Notes: generated by a model not told the origin, from the letters alone. A stretch of DNA of 42,500 nt from Chrysomallon squamiferum (GCA_012295275.1 CM022667.1:7827538-7870037), one strand, 5' to 3'. Shown: positions 1-12,500, counted from the stretch's first letter. Made by a program: numbers and translations.

Positions 1-1725
1 GTTTCATTTGATTTGCGTCTTCTTCTTCTTCTTCTGACTGTTAATCTTTCTGTACAAGTGGATCGTGTAGTTGTTGCTGAAGTCGTAGTGGTGGTAGTAA
101 CAGTAGTACATATTTATGCTGATGGTTCGGTTATGACACATTGTATAAATTTAAAAGACTGGTACCCTGTATTGGATTTTGATGTTGTAATTGCAGTTCT
201 GTGTAATGCAGTGACAATTGTTAATGCAATAATCCTGTCAATAACGGACAAATAAAGGGCTTACAATAGAAAGTGTGATGACTCATAAAAGCGAGTCGAT
301 ATGACAAACAAATTAAATTTTCATTACGTTTACTGAACACACTGAGTAAATATCCCGTTCTGTTATTGACTGCGCACAGTTCATGTACTGCAGAGTGAGA
401 AACGATACACTGTGTTTTCACTGAGGCGTGACGCCCTGGGCAGCCACTGTGACAAACTACCCGTCTGATTTTCTCTTCAGATTCCACCTTTCATATCGAT
501 TACAACCATTTCTTTCTTTCCACTTCTTCTTTTTTCTAATTAAATTTAGTTTTGTTTAAGAATATAAAAACACAGAAGTTTGAAGAGAGAAACTTTATTT
601 TCTCCAAACCTATCACTCGTTTACCGCCATTTGTCATGATTTGTGTTTTAAGCACTGCTGTATCGGTTATGTTGTAATCGCTATAAATTGATTTTTTTTA
701 AATTTACCTTGCTATTGCCATAGATCAAAATTTAGTACAAACGATATAACCATAGTGAAAAACTCATTACACTTTGTAATGAGACAAGTTGTAATCTGTC
801 ACAAAGTTTAGTGTATTCAGCTTGAATAAATAAACATCGGTTAAAATCTGCCAGTTTGACAGTTAACACAAACAGATCATTTATAACTCGATCTACCAAC
901 ATAAATTTAAAATGTAATAAACATGCCAGAAGCTTCGTAAACCAATACGACACAAAGAAATTAAACGTATAACAACGAAATAGCCACGTGGCTTGTTTAG
1001 AACAGTTTTAATAAAAGACTGAGTAATATTGATTATAAGAAAGTCTACACTGAAAAATAATTCCCGCCGGACTGTTATTCTCCGTTCCAACCAGTACCTA
1101 GCTACATTCCCCACAATTAGCTCAAGAGCCAAATTAGAAAACAAATAACAGAGAGCACAAAGCTTTGACTGTTAATAGAAAACAAGTGACTACTTCATAT
1201 CATAACAAGTTATGTGGTTTACACTTAACAGTATATCTGCTAAACGTAACTAAATGAATTTTTTATACAGATATTTATTTCTACAGTTATTAAGATGATT
1301 AAAAATTCCTCTGTTCATCTTCCACTGGCAATGAAAAGTAGATAGCCTTATGTGTGTGTGTGTGCGCGCGTGTGTATATGTGTGATAGAGAGAGAGAGAG
1401 AGAAAGAGAGAGAGACGGAGAGAGACAGAAAGAGAGAGGGAGAGAGAGAGAGAGAGACTGGGGTTTTCACAGAGATCAAGTAAAAAGAACGAAGACAGAG
1501 AATTATTAATTTTAAATGTTAATAATGATTTATATAGAAATAGAAAATACTGAAATCAATTAATTCTGAAATATTGGTAAAATAAAAGAGGAGTAAATAG
1601 AATGATATTGAATATTGATAAAACAAGGAAAGATTTCTCAAACTAACAAACTGAAACATCATTTTCGTGTATTTTTCGTAACATTATCTAAAAAGCGGTA
1701 AAGAAAAGGCAGTAAATAGATAGAT

Positions 1726-1819
<94 letters not shown>

Positions 1820-1838
1820 ATTAATACAAATAAGTTAC
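1..1838. other. AT-rich non-coding stretch with GT and GA microsatellites
   Basis: No supported gene. It would be the first intron of the candidate CAP gene that begins at 2081 on the minus strand. It contains a short GT run near 1350-1384, interrupted GA repeats at about 1385-1457, and a long GA array at 1726-1815. I looked on the minus strand for later CAP-domain exons (HYTQ, GENI or CNYGP-like motifs) and saw none, so they would lie left of the window. Confidence 0.5.
1726..1815. repeat. (GA)n microsatellite
   Basis: About 90 bp of almost pure GA dinucleotide repeat. It ends 23 bp from the 5' splice site of the candidate CAP exon, so it would lie at the very start of that intron, where the transcript reads as CU repeats. 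Confidence 0.95.
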
Positions 1839-2081
1839 CATTTTTTCCATATTTGAAGCGCCTTCTTTTTTCCTAAACTCGTTGTGTTTTCGTATTATTT
1901 CTATTTTGTCATCCAATGAGAAACCTGCTTTTTTGTCAGCCAGTCTCTTCGTTCTGTGTGTTTTACTAAATTCCTCCCTTTGCCCGCGTGAAATCAATTC
2001 ATCCTTCGCGTCTGCTTTCTGAAGAAATCCATCTTTCAGTACGATAAGTAAAACGGTTAAAATCTGCGATTTCACTTCCAT
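1839..2081 (-). CDS. Candidate first coding exon of a secreted CAP-superfamily protein (partial)
   Basis: An 81-codon exon from ATG at 2081 to a GTAACT donor just after 1839, phase 0. The predicted peptide starts with a hydrophobic signal-like segment (ILTVLLIVL) ending near residue 25 (ADA). A basic stretch containing HRTKR follows, and could be a propeptide cleavage site. It ends with EIIRKHNEFRKKEGASNMEK, which resembles the opening helix of CAP (SCP/TAPS, CRISP, GLIPR) domains, where a HN-x-R motif precedes an SNM motif. A TATA-like TTTATAAG lies about 65 bp upstream of the ATG on the same strand. The remaining exons would be further left and are not visible. CAP proteins are secreted and Cys-rich, with varied roles in venoms, reproduction and immunity; nothing here indicates which. 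It could also be a stranded fragment. Confidence 0.5.
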
Positions 2082-2142
2082 CTCTGGCCGCTAGCAGTGC
2101 CAAAATCACAGAATCATATATCTACAAACTGACGTGCACCTA

Positions 2143-2151
2143 CTTATAAAG
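2143..2151 (-). promoter_or_regulatory. TATA-like element upstream of the CAP exon
   Basis: On the minus strand this reads CTTTATAAG, 62-70 bp upstream of the candidate CAP start codon. That spacing suits a short 5' UTR. It is only suggestive in such AT-rich DNA. Confidence 0.3.
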
Positions 2152-2372
2152 AAAAGCATCGTATAATTAAATTTTTGGTCTGAAAGATATCGTGAGAAAT
2201 ACGGGACCTTATGACTTGTGTTGACAATTTCATGTACAAGATTTTTCAATACTGACTACAGGACAAAGACAAGCGCTTACTTTGTAAGAATTACAGAGAC
2301 GAAGCTGAACTTTAAGCATTTGTATTGATCACGTTTCATTAGTCAGTGTATACAAAATAACTGGATTACAGC

Positions 2373-2374
<2 letters not shown>

Positions 2375-2462
<88 letters not shown>
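2375..2462. repeat. Compound (GT)n(GA)n microsatellite
   Basis: GT repeats at 2375-2407 change directly into GA repeats at 2408-2462. This purine-pyrimidine to purine-only junction is typical of compound dinucleotide arrays. Two repetitive open frames in this stretch only translate the repeat. Confidence 0.95.
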
Positions 2463-2467
<5 letters not shown>

Positions 2468-2560
2468 ACTGTATACAGACAGACATGCATGAGAAATATA
2501 TATACAGGTAGGCAGATACGTAAATAAACTGAGAGAGATAGAAATATACATACTCTCTCA

Positions 2561-2834
2561 TCTGCTCTCTCTCTCTATATACAGCTCTATCTCTGTCGCT
2601 CTCTCTCTCTAGCTCTATCTCTGTCGCTCTCTCTTTCTGTCTTTATCTTTCTCTTTCTTTTTCTCTCGCTCTGTCTTTTTCTCTTTCTCTCGCTCTCTAT
2701 CTATCTCTATCTCTCTATCTCTGTGTCGCTCTCTTTATTTCTCTTTCTTTCTCTTTTTATCTCTATCTCTATCTCTGTGTCGCTCTCTCTTTCTTCTCTT
2801 TCTTTTTCTCTCTATTTTTCTTCCACTCTCTCTG

Positions 2835-2924
<90 letters not shown>
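2561..2924. repeat. CT-rich low-complexity tract ending in pure (CT)n
   Basis: About 270 bp of degenerate CT-rich sequence (CTCTAT, TCGCTC and TTTCTC variants) leads into a pure CT array at about 2837-2924. The graded decay suggests an old, repeatedly mutated array with a younger pure core. Confidence 0.9.
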
Positions 2925-2928
<4 letters not shown>

Positions 2929-4233
2929 CATATTTGCCACATTATTAATTTCGTCATCAAGTACTCGAGTATACATGATTTCTTTTAACACAGAAAAAAA
3001 AAAATTTCTTTCAGGTATGAAATAATTCCTTATAGTTAATTCTTTAAATTCTGACCCCCCCCCAAAAAAAAAAAGAAGAGAAAAATAACAACCAATCCAT
3101 TAATATTATTATCTTTTTTCTTTTAATAACAAGGTATCGTTAGAACATGTTTTTAATCAAATATAAATTACACACGCATAAATAACATCAGTGTACACAG
3201 TTATTATGCAATTTTACAAGTAGTCAAAATCATGTTTACAAAAACTGTTGAATTCTTTAATATACGTGGTTCTAATCCTATTACTAGCATAACTTGTTTA
3301 TTACGATTTATTCAACAGACTTCGAAACACAAGTAAAAGAGATGAATACGCCCCTGAAACCGCCATTGGTAAACTGAGTTCACTGACATTTGTGTTATGT
3401 ACAAAAGTGTGCTATGGAAATTAACATAATAATCATACAGCGACCTAAATATTAATAATAATAACAACAACACCAATAATAATAATAATAATAACAGTAA
3501 TGATAGTGTAATAAAAATAATAATAACTATAATAACAGCAACTTCAACAACATCAAAAATAACAAAAACAGTAATAGTTAGTAAGTAGTAGTAGTAGTAG
3601 TAGTAGTACTAGTAGTAGTAGTAGTAAAGATGATGATATCAGTAATAATGACAATAATAATAGTAATAATAATAACAGTAACATTTATCACCATATTTTA
3701 ATGTAATCTGGCAAATTTGTATGGTTTGACTAACAAATATAATATGTTTGTTGTTCATTATAATGAAGACATCATCGTTTTTTAGTTTCACAACAATAAC
3801 AGTAACAGTAATAATAATATTATTCAACTGTAACAACTGTCAGAAAACACAGAAGAATATTAAATGCAACAAACATGGAAAAAATTGTAAGTAGTAATTA
3901 ATTTTTCTTTGTTTTTAAAAATAATTTAGAAGGTAATTATAGAAAAATAAATAAATAAATAAACGATGATGGTGATAATAATGTTAATATTAATATGGCT
4001 GTTAATAATGATACAAATATTTACCCCTTCTCTGTTCTCAAGGCAGATTTTCTGAGCGATCACCAACGATGCAGTTTGAAGACATAAATAACATGAACAC
4101 TTGTAGAATTCGAATGTTTGCTGTTAATATCTTTAGATGTTATTTGTCTTTTTGACGTAAAGTGGCTTCGACTGATAAATGAGGTCAGCTTGAGATAAAA
4201 CACATCTTTCAGAACTGCGTAAGTTTTCCATGA

Positions 4234-4236
<3 letters not shown>
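2925..4236. other. AT-rich intergenic stretch with trinucleotide repeats
   Basis: No gene supported. It contains a poly-C/poly-A junction at about 3053-3074, AAT/AAC-rich repeats at 3450-3545, a TAG array at about 3586-3626 (interrupted by an ACTAGT palindrome) and further AAT-type repeats at 3640-3680. Confidence 0.6.

Positions 4237-4303
<67 letters not shown>
4237..4303. repeat. (GA)n microsatellite
   Basis: A nearly pure GA dinucleotide array of about 67 bp. Confidence 0.95.
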
Positions 4304-4305
<2 letters not shown>

Positions 4306-4983
4306 ATCACGGTCTCCTATATTCGTACATAAAACACAGATATTTACGGCTGTATTAACTGTGTTCAACATTTGTCAAACAGTTAATGGGAATTTAAATT
4401 CAGTGTGGTTAATAGCTGTTCATTTAGTTCACTTTAAATTTATTCGTTTTGGGTATTTGAATTTAAAATTTATTGCATTTTAACAGAATGTTTTAAACAT
4501 GGAAATAACTTTCTTTATTTATGGCTGCATTGTAGTGACCATAGTACTGACCGCGAGGTCATCAACGGCTACTGGTTTGAAACCAACAAGAAAAGATTTG
4601 AGCACAACATTTTTTATTTTTACTGTTTGAGAAAAATGTAGTCGAGTTCTTACCCCAAAAAATGGCGAGAGACTGCATTTTTTATTTTATTTTTTTTAAT
4701 TTAAATCTACCGATATAATATAATTTGTAATCAACAAATCTAAAATAATTGCAAAGAATTAAACTTGCTTTTTCAATTTTACTTCAGTAATATAATTTGT
4801 TTATCATGCATACATATAAATTACGTACTGGAACTGAGAAAAGGTCGCGAAAACCTGGGCAGCTCGGTGTCTTGATCAACAGAGCGAAACAAACAAGTTT
4901 ATGTAGGCGAGAATGTATTGTATACAAACTTTTTAATACGTGCACGTAAACAGAAACAGTGAAAGAGAGACTGACAGACAGAC

Positions 4984-4987
<4 letters not shown>
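4304..4987. other. AT-rich intergenic stretch, nothing recognised
   Basis: About 680 bp between two GA arrays. I see no coding exon, RNA gene or repeat unit that I can support. Confidence 0.5.

Positions 4988-5066
<79 letters not shown>
4988..5066. repeat. (GA)n microsatellite
   Basis: A pure GA array of about 79 bp, flanked by degenerate GACA-containing copies on both sides. Confidence 0.95.
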
Positions 5067-5073
<7 letters not shown>

Positions 5074-5306
5074 CAGAGAGACAGAGATAGGAGAGAGAAA
5101 ATGTGATATAGTGAGAGAGTCAGAGAATTTTCATTTCTTCAACGAATATAAATGACTTCACTAGAAACATATTCACACTTTTGTTTGTATGTTTATTCTG
5201 TGTTTTTTCTTTGTTTCTTTATATACGCGTACATGTACATATACACACACATACTTCTACATACATATATACACACTTAAACATACTTTCATACTTATTA
5301 CCAAGA

Positions 5307-5422
5307 CACACACACACACACAGACACACACACACACACATACATACACACACACACAGACACACACACACACAGACACACACACCTACACACACAGTCA
5401 CACACAGACACACACAGACACA

Positions 5423-5471
<49 letters not shown>

Positions 5472-5472
5472 A
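5307..5472. repeat. (CA)n microsatellite with interspersed GACA/TACA
   Basis: CA dinucleotides broken by regular CAGACA, CATACA and CCTACA variants. It directly precedes the tRNA-derived SINE. The Thr/His-rich and Cys/Val-rich open frames in this stretch are artefacts of the repeat. Confidence 0.95.
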
Positions 5473-5489
5473 CTGAGCAATTTTTTTAA

Positions 5490-5690
5490 AGGTTGTCTCG
5501 GTGGCTGAACGGTAACATCGTCCGGCTCGGAGTGCGGGCGAATGGGTGTCATACGTTCGAGTCTCGTCAGCGGCATCTGACGTAGGTTTGTGAGGTCGTG
5601 ACCGGACTTTGTCCTCCTGCGCCAGGGCGTTCCCGAGTATTGTCTATATGCAGAGTCTATTCAGACGTACATAAGACATAGAATATTCAA
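5490..5690 (+). mobile_element. tRNA-derived SINE
   Basis: The head looks like a tRNA gene with an RNA polymerase III promoter. A box-like TGGCTGAACGG is at about 5502-5512, and B box-like CGTTCGAGTC is at about 5554-5563. A GC-rich non-tRNA body follows (to about 5640), then an AT-rich tail that passes into CA repeats. It is much more GC-rich than its surroundings. The spacing between boxes and the lack of a clean anticodon stem argue for a SINE rather than a functional tRNA gene. Exact ends and target-site duplications could not be fixed, because both sides run into microsatellites. Confidence 0.65.
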
Positions 5691-5767
5691 AATCCTAAAC
5701 CATATACATACATACATGTATACACCCACACATACATAAACAGATACAAATATACATATATATATAT

Positions 5768-5770
<3 letters not shown>

Positions 5771-5808
<38 letters not shown>
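5771..5808. repeat. (CA)n microsatellite
   Basis: A pure CA array just downstream of the SINE tail. The tail may have seeded it. Confidence 0.95.
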
Positions 5809-5809
<1 letters not shown>

Positions 5810-7117
5810 ACAGACAACTATACCGTCATAATTTACACTTCTTCTTTTTTTTTAATTTATTTTATACTGAACAGGAATACGAAGGGTTACAGAATACATC
5901 TAAATTTTATAAAAATTAGTAAACATATTTACATCAAAAGTTTAACAGTTTGACCAACAAATATATCATGTCGGTTTATAATCAACACATGATCGTTTTT
6001 CTTTACTTTCACAAAATCAATACTTTGCTATCAGCATGTTATTTCTCTTCATTTTCTGTGGAAGGTTTTATTTATTTATTTATTTTATATATGTATATTT
6101 ATTTATTTATTTTGTTTTATTTTTATTTTTATTTTATTTTTGGAGGGGTAACCTGTTCTAATTAAGATCTACACTTTGTACTTGGCGTGTACAAATTTCA
6201 AGAAGCGAACGTATGTCGACAACTAAATCTTCGTAAAAAGTCAAATTAAAAAAAAAAAAAATTCAATTTTTTTTTTTTTTTTTTTTTTTTTCAAGTTATC
6301 CAAGGAAACAGACCATACTTTGAAATATATAATTTGTATAGGTAAAACTATTAAATGGTGGTAAGATAGTTAATCATATTTTTATCTGATCTGTTTTAAG
6401 CCGGCACGGAAAATTCCTGAAAGGGGCCCATTCGTAATGTTATTTCATCCATCATATAAGTGTGTATATGATGTAAAATAAAGTGCTACTTATTCTAAGA
6501 TAAGCTATTTAAATTCAACAGTTTCGTATTATAATATTTTATATGAATTTCATATATTCTGATAAAAAATTAAACAAGTCAGACAATAAATATATACTGA
6601 ATTAATGGGGAAAATAAAGATTAATTATGAATAAAAACTGGGTATCTAATATTTCTGTTATTATTGTTGTTTTGTTTTGTTTGTGACTGTATGTCGAGCA
6701 ACGTCAATAATGCAATGTATATTTTTTATTAGCAACAAATAATTACATGTTGCTAACACTTTAATGCCTATATTTGAAACAACTAATTAACTGCAAGTGG
6801 CGTGCAATTACAAAGGTTTCCTTAAAATCGTTCTAATCTGAATCAGTGGTCATTCATTTAGGTTTGGTTGCAGGTGATACTTACTATTACTTTATTATAT
6901 TATAACAACTACAACAACCTCACGAAATGATCAATTAATTTATCACATTAATTAGCGTTTAAGAATTTCTTTTTAGACATCAACAAAACCGGTTTTTGAT
7001 GATATAATGCCCTATATTGATCGTAATCATTTTGTAGCCTTAGCGACCACAAATCCAGTCTATAACAGAGGAATCACGCATGCGTTATTTGTTAGTGCGA
7101 ACTACTTGCAGTACAGA
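5809..7117. other. AT-rich upstream region of HSBP1
   Basis: Contains T-rich low complexity at about 6060-6140 and opposed poly-A (6247-6261) and poly-T (6268-6291) runs that could form a hairpin. No coding exon is supported before the HSBP1 start. The promoter and 5' UTR of HSBP1 should lie at the right end. An open frame from an ATG at 7007 continues in frame into HSBP1. Confidence 0.5.
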
Positions 7118-9559
7118 ATGGCCGATTTATCAAAAGATTACATGTCGAATAACGCCGATCCTAAAAACATCCAGGATCTGACCACGTTTGTAAGTACAGT
7201 TCATATTTTTAGAAGTATCTTATATTGATATGTTCTAATTCTGGTGTTTTTGATAAATATAGTAATTTGTTTCTTTCAAACTTTGATTATGGCGGGTGTC
7301 AAACCAAGAACTAAATCATGTGTGAGCTTGTCAATTTTTTATATTCTTTCTTTATTTCTTTATTTATTTATTTTCTTTCTTGTTTTGGGGCGTTTGTTCG
7401 TGATTTCTGCATGTTTTTATTAACCGTTAAAAAATAATAAGATACAAATGTTCGGCTACTGTTATTACATTCTTAAGTAGATAAATAAAAAAAAAAACAC
7501 GTAAATTTGTAAAATACTTACACACTAATAGAAAAGTAACACAGGCCTTTCAAATTAAACTGGGCCCTCCTGCAACATGTGTTTGTTGTTTTTGTTGTTG
7601 TAGATTGGGTGTGTGTTGCGTTTGTGTGTGATGAAATTGTTTTAGACATGTTCTACAAAATGAAATGGGCTCAGTTTGCAAGTTCATATATGCATATTTT
7701 TAATTTATTTTAATATCCAGAACCAAGAAAGCACAACATTTTGTATCAAAAGTTGGCAATGGTGTGTTCTTCATCATAGTTGATGTCACATACAAAATGT
7801 CATAAACAAAATTTATGAAAAGGTCAAGTTTTAGTAATTCAGCAATAATATACACACTAAGAAAATAAAGGTGACATGGAGCATAATATATTAGTTTCTT
7901 ACCTGCTTGGTCAGAAATTTCTTAATTTCTTCACTCAAAAAGTCAGAACTGAACAAAAAATCACCAATCAACGTGTCATGGAATAGAACTTCATTTTGAA
8001 AAGTGTCAAACAGAACATCTGTTTTAAACTGTGTCAGTTTGGTAATGGAAAGGACTTGTACAAAACAAAGAGAAGTTTTTTTCTTTTCCTTTCTTTAAAA
8101 CTGAGAAAATCTATAATAATAACTAAGATCCAAGGTTTCAAATTGCACTGATGGCCTCGGGAAATGCTCACATTATACATACGGTTTTCTCATTTTAAGA
8201 AAATCATTGTCCTATCGACAGCTCCCAGACACTTGTACTCTGGTAAACTGAGCCATCAGTTTTTGTCCTTGTAACACTTTTTACATGACTGCAACACCTT
8301 TTAACACCTGGTATTTTAACCTGATTCCTCCTACATTATAAATTAAACAATTCAGTAATTTCACTTACTTTGTTATCAGCAAGAAACAAAAGACTCTAAT
8401 GCCACATTGTTTCCAAGTTTACAGTGAGGTTTCACAGAACCTGTACTAAGATATTTCACTCAAATATAAATATATTGGTTTATATAGTGTTCATTGACGA
8501 AAGTAATTAAAGTACTTGTTTCATTGGTATTACTCATTAATATTCATCTGTGATAATATGAGTGTTATTTTTTTTGTTTTTTAACTATTATTTATTTTTT
8601 ACTGTCCATAAAATTAATTCTTTTTTACTTTTTTATTTATTTATTTGTTGGTTAATGTTTCTTGTCAGATATTTAAAACTCTGAGAGAGTAATTTAAAAT
8701 ATTTTTGTAATGTTAAAGAAATACTGTAGTCAGATAATATTAAAATGTTTAAATTTCATCCTCACTTCCTATAATTTAATGATGTATTTCCAAACTAACA
8801 ATTATTATAAACTAGAATAACTTCTATCTTGATATTTTTTGCATTTAAAGATTAAAATACTTGTAATGGATTGAAAACACTGGTTTGTTAAATTAAAAAA
8901 TATGTTTTCTGTACATCAAAATCTTTTATTTGAAATAATTAGTTTTTGTTTTTCTTCTAGGTTCAGAACCTGATGCAGCAAATGCAGGACAAATTTCAGC
9001 AAATGTCAGATCAGATTATCACAAGAAATATCCTTTTATTAATTTTGTTACTTTTATAGTGAAAAAAAAATGTATTTTTAAGATTTATAAGAAAATTTCA
9101 AAAGGTATTGTTTTAAGGTGATGATACAACAAAAATAGACGGTTTTTTTCAATTGTCTTTTTCTTTTTTTAATATGAAAATAATTACTGTTATGAATGAA
9201 ATAATTTCCGATTTGATTATATTTCTAAAATATGGGTGATTGTTGATCTCTTCAAAACAGTGTTTACTGTTATCTAGATTTACAAATGTTAACATTTTTT
9301 TCTTCAACTTATTACCAAAATGTTCTTTATTTGCTATTTATAAATACTTGTTTTTATTAATTTTTTGTTTTTTAATTTCTACTTATTATTTATTTATTTT
9401 TAGTTGTTATTCTTACTTTATAATGAATATGCAAATATTTTGTAACTGAGTATTTTTCTTAACACTTTTTCACTTGACGACATGGGAAACCGGATTGATG
9501 ATCTTGAGAAGAACATTGCTGACTTGATGACCCAGGCAGGTGTTGACGAGCACATCTAA
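7118..9559 (+). CDS. HSBP1: Heat shock factor-binding protein 1
   Basis: Three coding exons, 7118-7189, 8961-9027 and 9474-9559, give 74 residues; the human protein has 76. HSBP1 is a small coiled-coil protein that forms trimers or hexamers, binds the heptad repeats of activated HSF1 and dampens the heat-shock response. The family core is clear: [31 protein letters not shown], then [20 protein letters not shown] ending TQAGVDEHI. The hydrophobic heptads cover nearly the whole protein. I chose the ATG at 7118 because the family has only a short N-terminus, although the frame is open back to an ATG at 7007. Intron 1 is a normal GTAAGT...CTAG intron. Intron 2 runs from ATATCC to AC and looks U12-type (separate entry). 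Assignment is very secure. Confidence 0.95.
9028..9473 (+). other. HSBP1: U12-type AT-AC intron in HSBP1
   Basis: The 446-bp intron begins ATATCCTTTT and ends TTTTTCAC. A branch-site-like TTTTCTTAAC at 9454-9463 lies about 11 nt before the end. These match the minor-spliceosome consensus (ATATCCTT donor, TTCCTTAAC branch site 10-16 nt from the 3' end, AC terminus). Removing exactly this segment joins codon A|TT (Ile) and restores the conserved family sequence across the junction. No GT-AG choice at this position keeps both the frame and the sequence. Confidence 0.9.
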
Positions 9560-12500
9560 CAAGATGCTGCTGTTGTAGTTGCAGGCTGTGCATTCCATGA
9601 GCTGGCATCTCATGTCTTAAAAAAGAAACATTTTCATTTTCTTTAAATACCTTTATAAAAAAAATTCATCAAGCATTTTATTGTTACATAAAAACAAAGA
9701 TAAAACACAATCCGTCCAAGATTTTTTAATCATTGGACCTTTATGTTGAATTTATAATGTCAGATAAGTAGATTAATCAAGTAGCTTTCTATTTCTTTAT
9801 ATCAACTTTTTTCTTGTAATGTTCATAGTAATGTTGTTTTTTTATTTATAAAGTAGTTTCTAATTTTAGAAATATTTGTGCTTGGTGTTACCTTGGTGTC
9901 ATTTCCTCTTTTTTTTTCATAGTATTGTGATAAAGATGATAACTGCTGAAATGTTCAGAACAAATCAAAATTTCTAATTTTAACTTGATTTTATTTTTAC
10001 TCTACTCATATTTAGTGTTAATTCAGAAATCACTACAGTGATTTACAAGCTGTTGACAATTATAATGTATGAAATTAAAATAATAAATAAAGAATTATAA
10101 TTATTATATTTTTTACTAACTTCTAATATTGCATGATTAAGTTAAACTGACCTTCCACAAGTGGACTTCATAAAATAAAATATTTGGTTTTATTTATTTA
10201 TTTATTTGTTTGTAATATACAAACAGTAAAATGTGTATATAATGCAATAAAACAAATTTAACTGTTACAAGTTTTTCATTAATTGATTTACGATGTAAAA
10301 TAGTTTTAAAAATAAATTAACATATCTGGACTAACAACCTATTTTAACACTTAGAAGACAAACTTGATTAGAATTAAATCAACAGATCCTAGAAGTAGAA
10401 GTTCAGTTCAGGCTTACTCTGTTGGAGAAATAATGAGACGTTCTGAATTAATCTGTATTTGGAACATCTCTTGTTGCAGAAAAACATTTATTATTAGTTT
10501 TAGAACAACATTTCTGGATATCTCATTTGAATCGGGATACATCAACAAAGAACAAATCAGTGGATGTTTAAGGACAACCCAGTACAACAACAGTGAGCCG
10601 GGACACATTCCAGTTACTTCTGTTTTAGTGACAACTCTTTAGTAAGATAAGGTATAGTAATAATGAAATAGAGAGGCTCACAATATTCTTAAAATTCTGA
10701 AGTGAATTAAAATGTCAAAAAAACCAACAAAAAAAACGTACATTTTATGCACACATCATGCTTATAACGTTGGCAGCGTACAAAATATATTTTTACTTTT
10801 TATCATGCTATCGGACAAATTTTTCTTTTTTATTATTTATTTTATTTTTATTTCATTTTCATCTTTAAATTACTTTCATTTTAACTGACAATATATCTTA
10901 AAATGCATATATTTTTTTATTTTTTTTATGTTACCATGTAAATAGTAAAAAAATAAAAGTGGAACTTCCTTGTATTATTAAGCAAACAATTTAAAATAAA
11001 ATAAATCTAATTAACACAGAACAAACACAGTAAAATAAAATAAAAATTTAATTCAAAAATAATCAACTGCTCGATTTTTTCTTGAAACATCTTTTCTGTA
11101 AATACAAAATAAATTAAATTAATTTAAAATAAATAAATAAATAAATAATAGTGATAATAAAAATAATTCAGTTTCATAGCTTCATTTATAAACAACATTA
11201 TAGCAAGATAAACACTGAAATAACAGTGTAACATTTATCTTGAAGCAGTATATGTGCACAGAATAAGAAATAAATAAAAAGGCAATAAATTCTGGCAGCA
11301 TTATTAGTTTACATGAATTTTCCTTAGAATAAATAAGTGAAAAACTGACATTGTAGGTGAATTGATAATAGAAATAAAAACCAGTAAATAAACTCAAATG
11401 AAGCACACTGGTACACTGAATGGATTATCAAATATGTTAAAAATTATGTATTGTTAATTATTATTTTTAATTATTATATATTTATTTTTTATGCTTAGTT
11501 TATTGTGGGTTCCCCCCCATCAAAAAAAATAAGTTTCTGAGTTTGTCAAGCTGGGTTTCTTTTTATTACCTCAGATGAATGTAAAAATATCTAACTTGGG
11601 TAATGGTTTAAAACTGCTATATGGATATTTTTTATTTCTTTTTTATTTGAATGTTATTTATCATAATTTTTTTTTTAGTTTTCATTTAGTTTTTTGTAAC
11701 TATTAACATGACAGGTAAATTAATCACAAACGTTTTATCACTTTTTTATGAAAAGACTGTTCAACAGGTGCTGTTTATCTGGCAAATAAAACAGAAATAA
11801 TTCTCCTCGCCTGGTATTACTGACGTTTCTTTTTTAAAAACAATCTTTTATACATGACAACAAAGAGCTGTATTTTAATGTTGGTTTATTGATCACCAAT
11901 GTTATTTTTAACATGAAGAGGAAAACTGTTTTATGGAAGATTGTTATTACTTAGCAGCAAGGTATCTTTTACAAACAGCATACAACAGACGTCTGCCATT
12001 CACAGGCAGCCATGTTGGAAATTGTTGAACAAGCCTATTGTCATTTCATAGTCACACACTAACACCAGTCCAAGTATCATGTGATGATCAAATTGTTTAA
12101 TTTTTATTAATCTTGGCACAAAGGAAGAATAAAATATAACTGGAAGAAGTAGATGATGTTGAGAAGTGATACATCATTAGTTTTTATACATCTTGGTATC
12201 CTGTCAGTGTAGTTACAGAACAAATCAGAGCTGTGTGACTGCTGTGTTGCTGGTTAATGGTACTCAGGATGTTAATATTAAATGTTATTTATCAGAAAAT
12301 TCAATAATGTGAGCAAACACTACAGGGTTAATTTCACATCTTAATTATTAAGATTCAAGATACCATAATGATGTGTTATTCCCTAATTTCTTGATGGTTT
12401 TTATGTTTTGTCCTTTTGTTTCATGCACCCAAATAAAAGCATTTTGCACAAAGATTCACATCAAAATGATTATCACAGAGAATTGTGGTTTTTTCCACAA

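Noticed and set aside
2343-3025. Ser/Leu- and His/Thr-rich open frames
   Set aside because: Pure translations of CT, GA and GT arrays with no unique sequence.
5490-5570. A functional tRNA gene
   Set aside because: A and B box-like sequences are present, but I could not fold a convincing cloverleaf with an anticodon and matched acceptor stem, and a SINE-like body follows.
5181-5576. Cys/Val- and His/Thr-rich open frames
   Set aside because: Artefacts of the CA/TG array; one runs on into the SINE.
10364-10642. 92-codon open frame on the plus strand with a 64-codon frame opposite
   Set aside because: No recognisable family, no conserved start context and no splice partner; probably 3' UTR or spacer.
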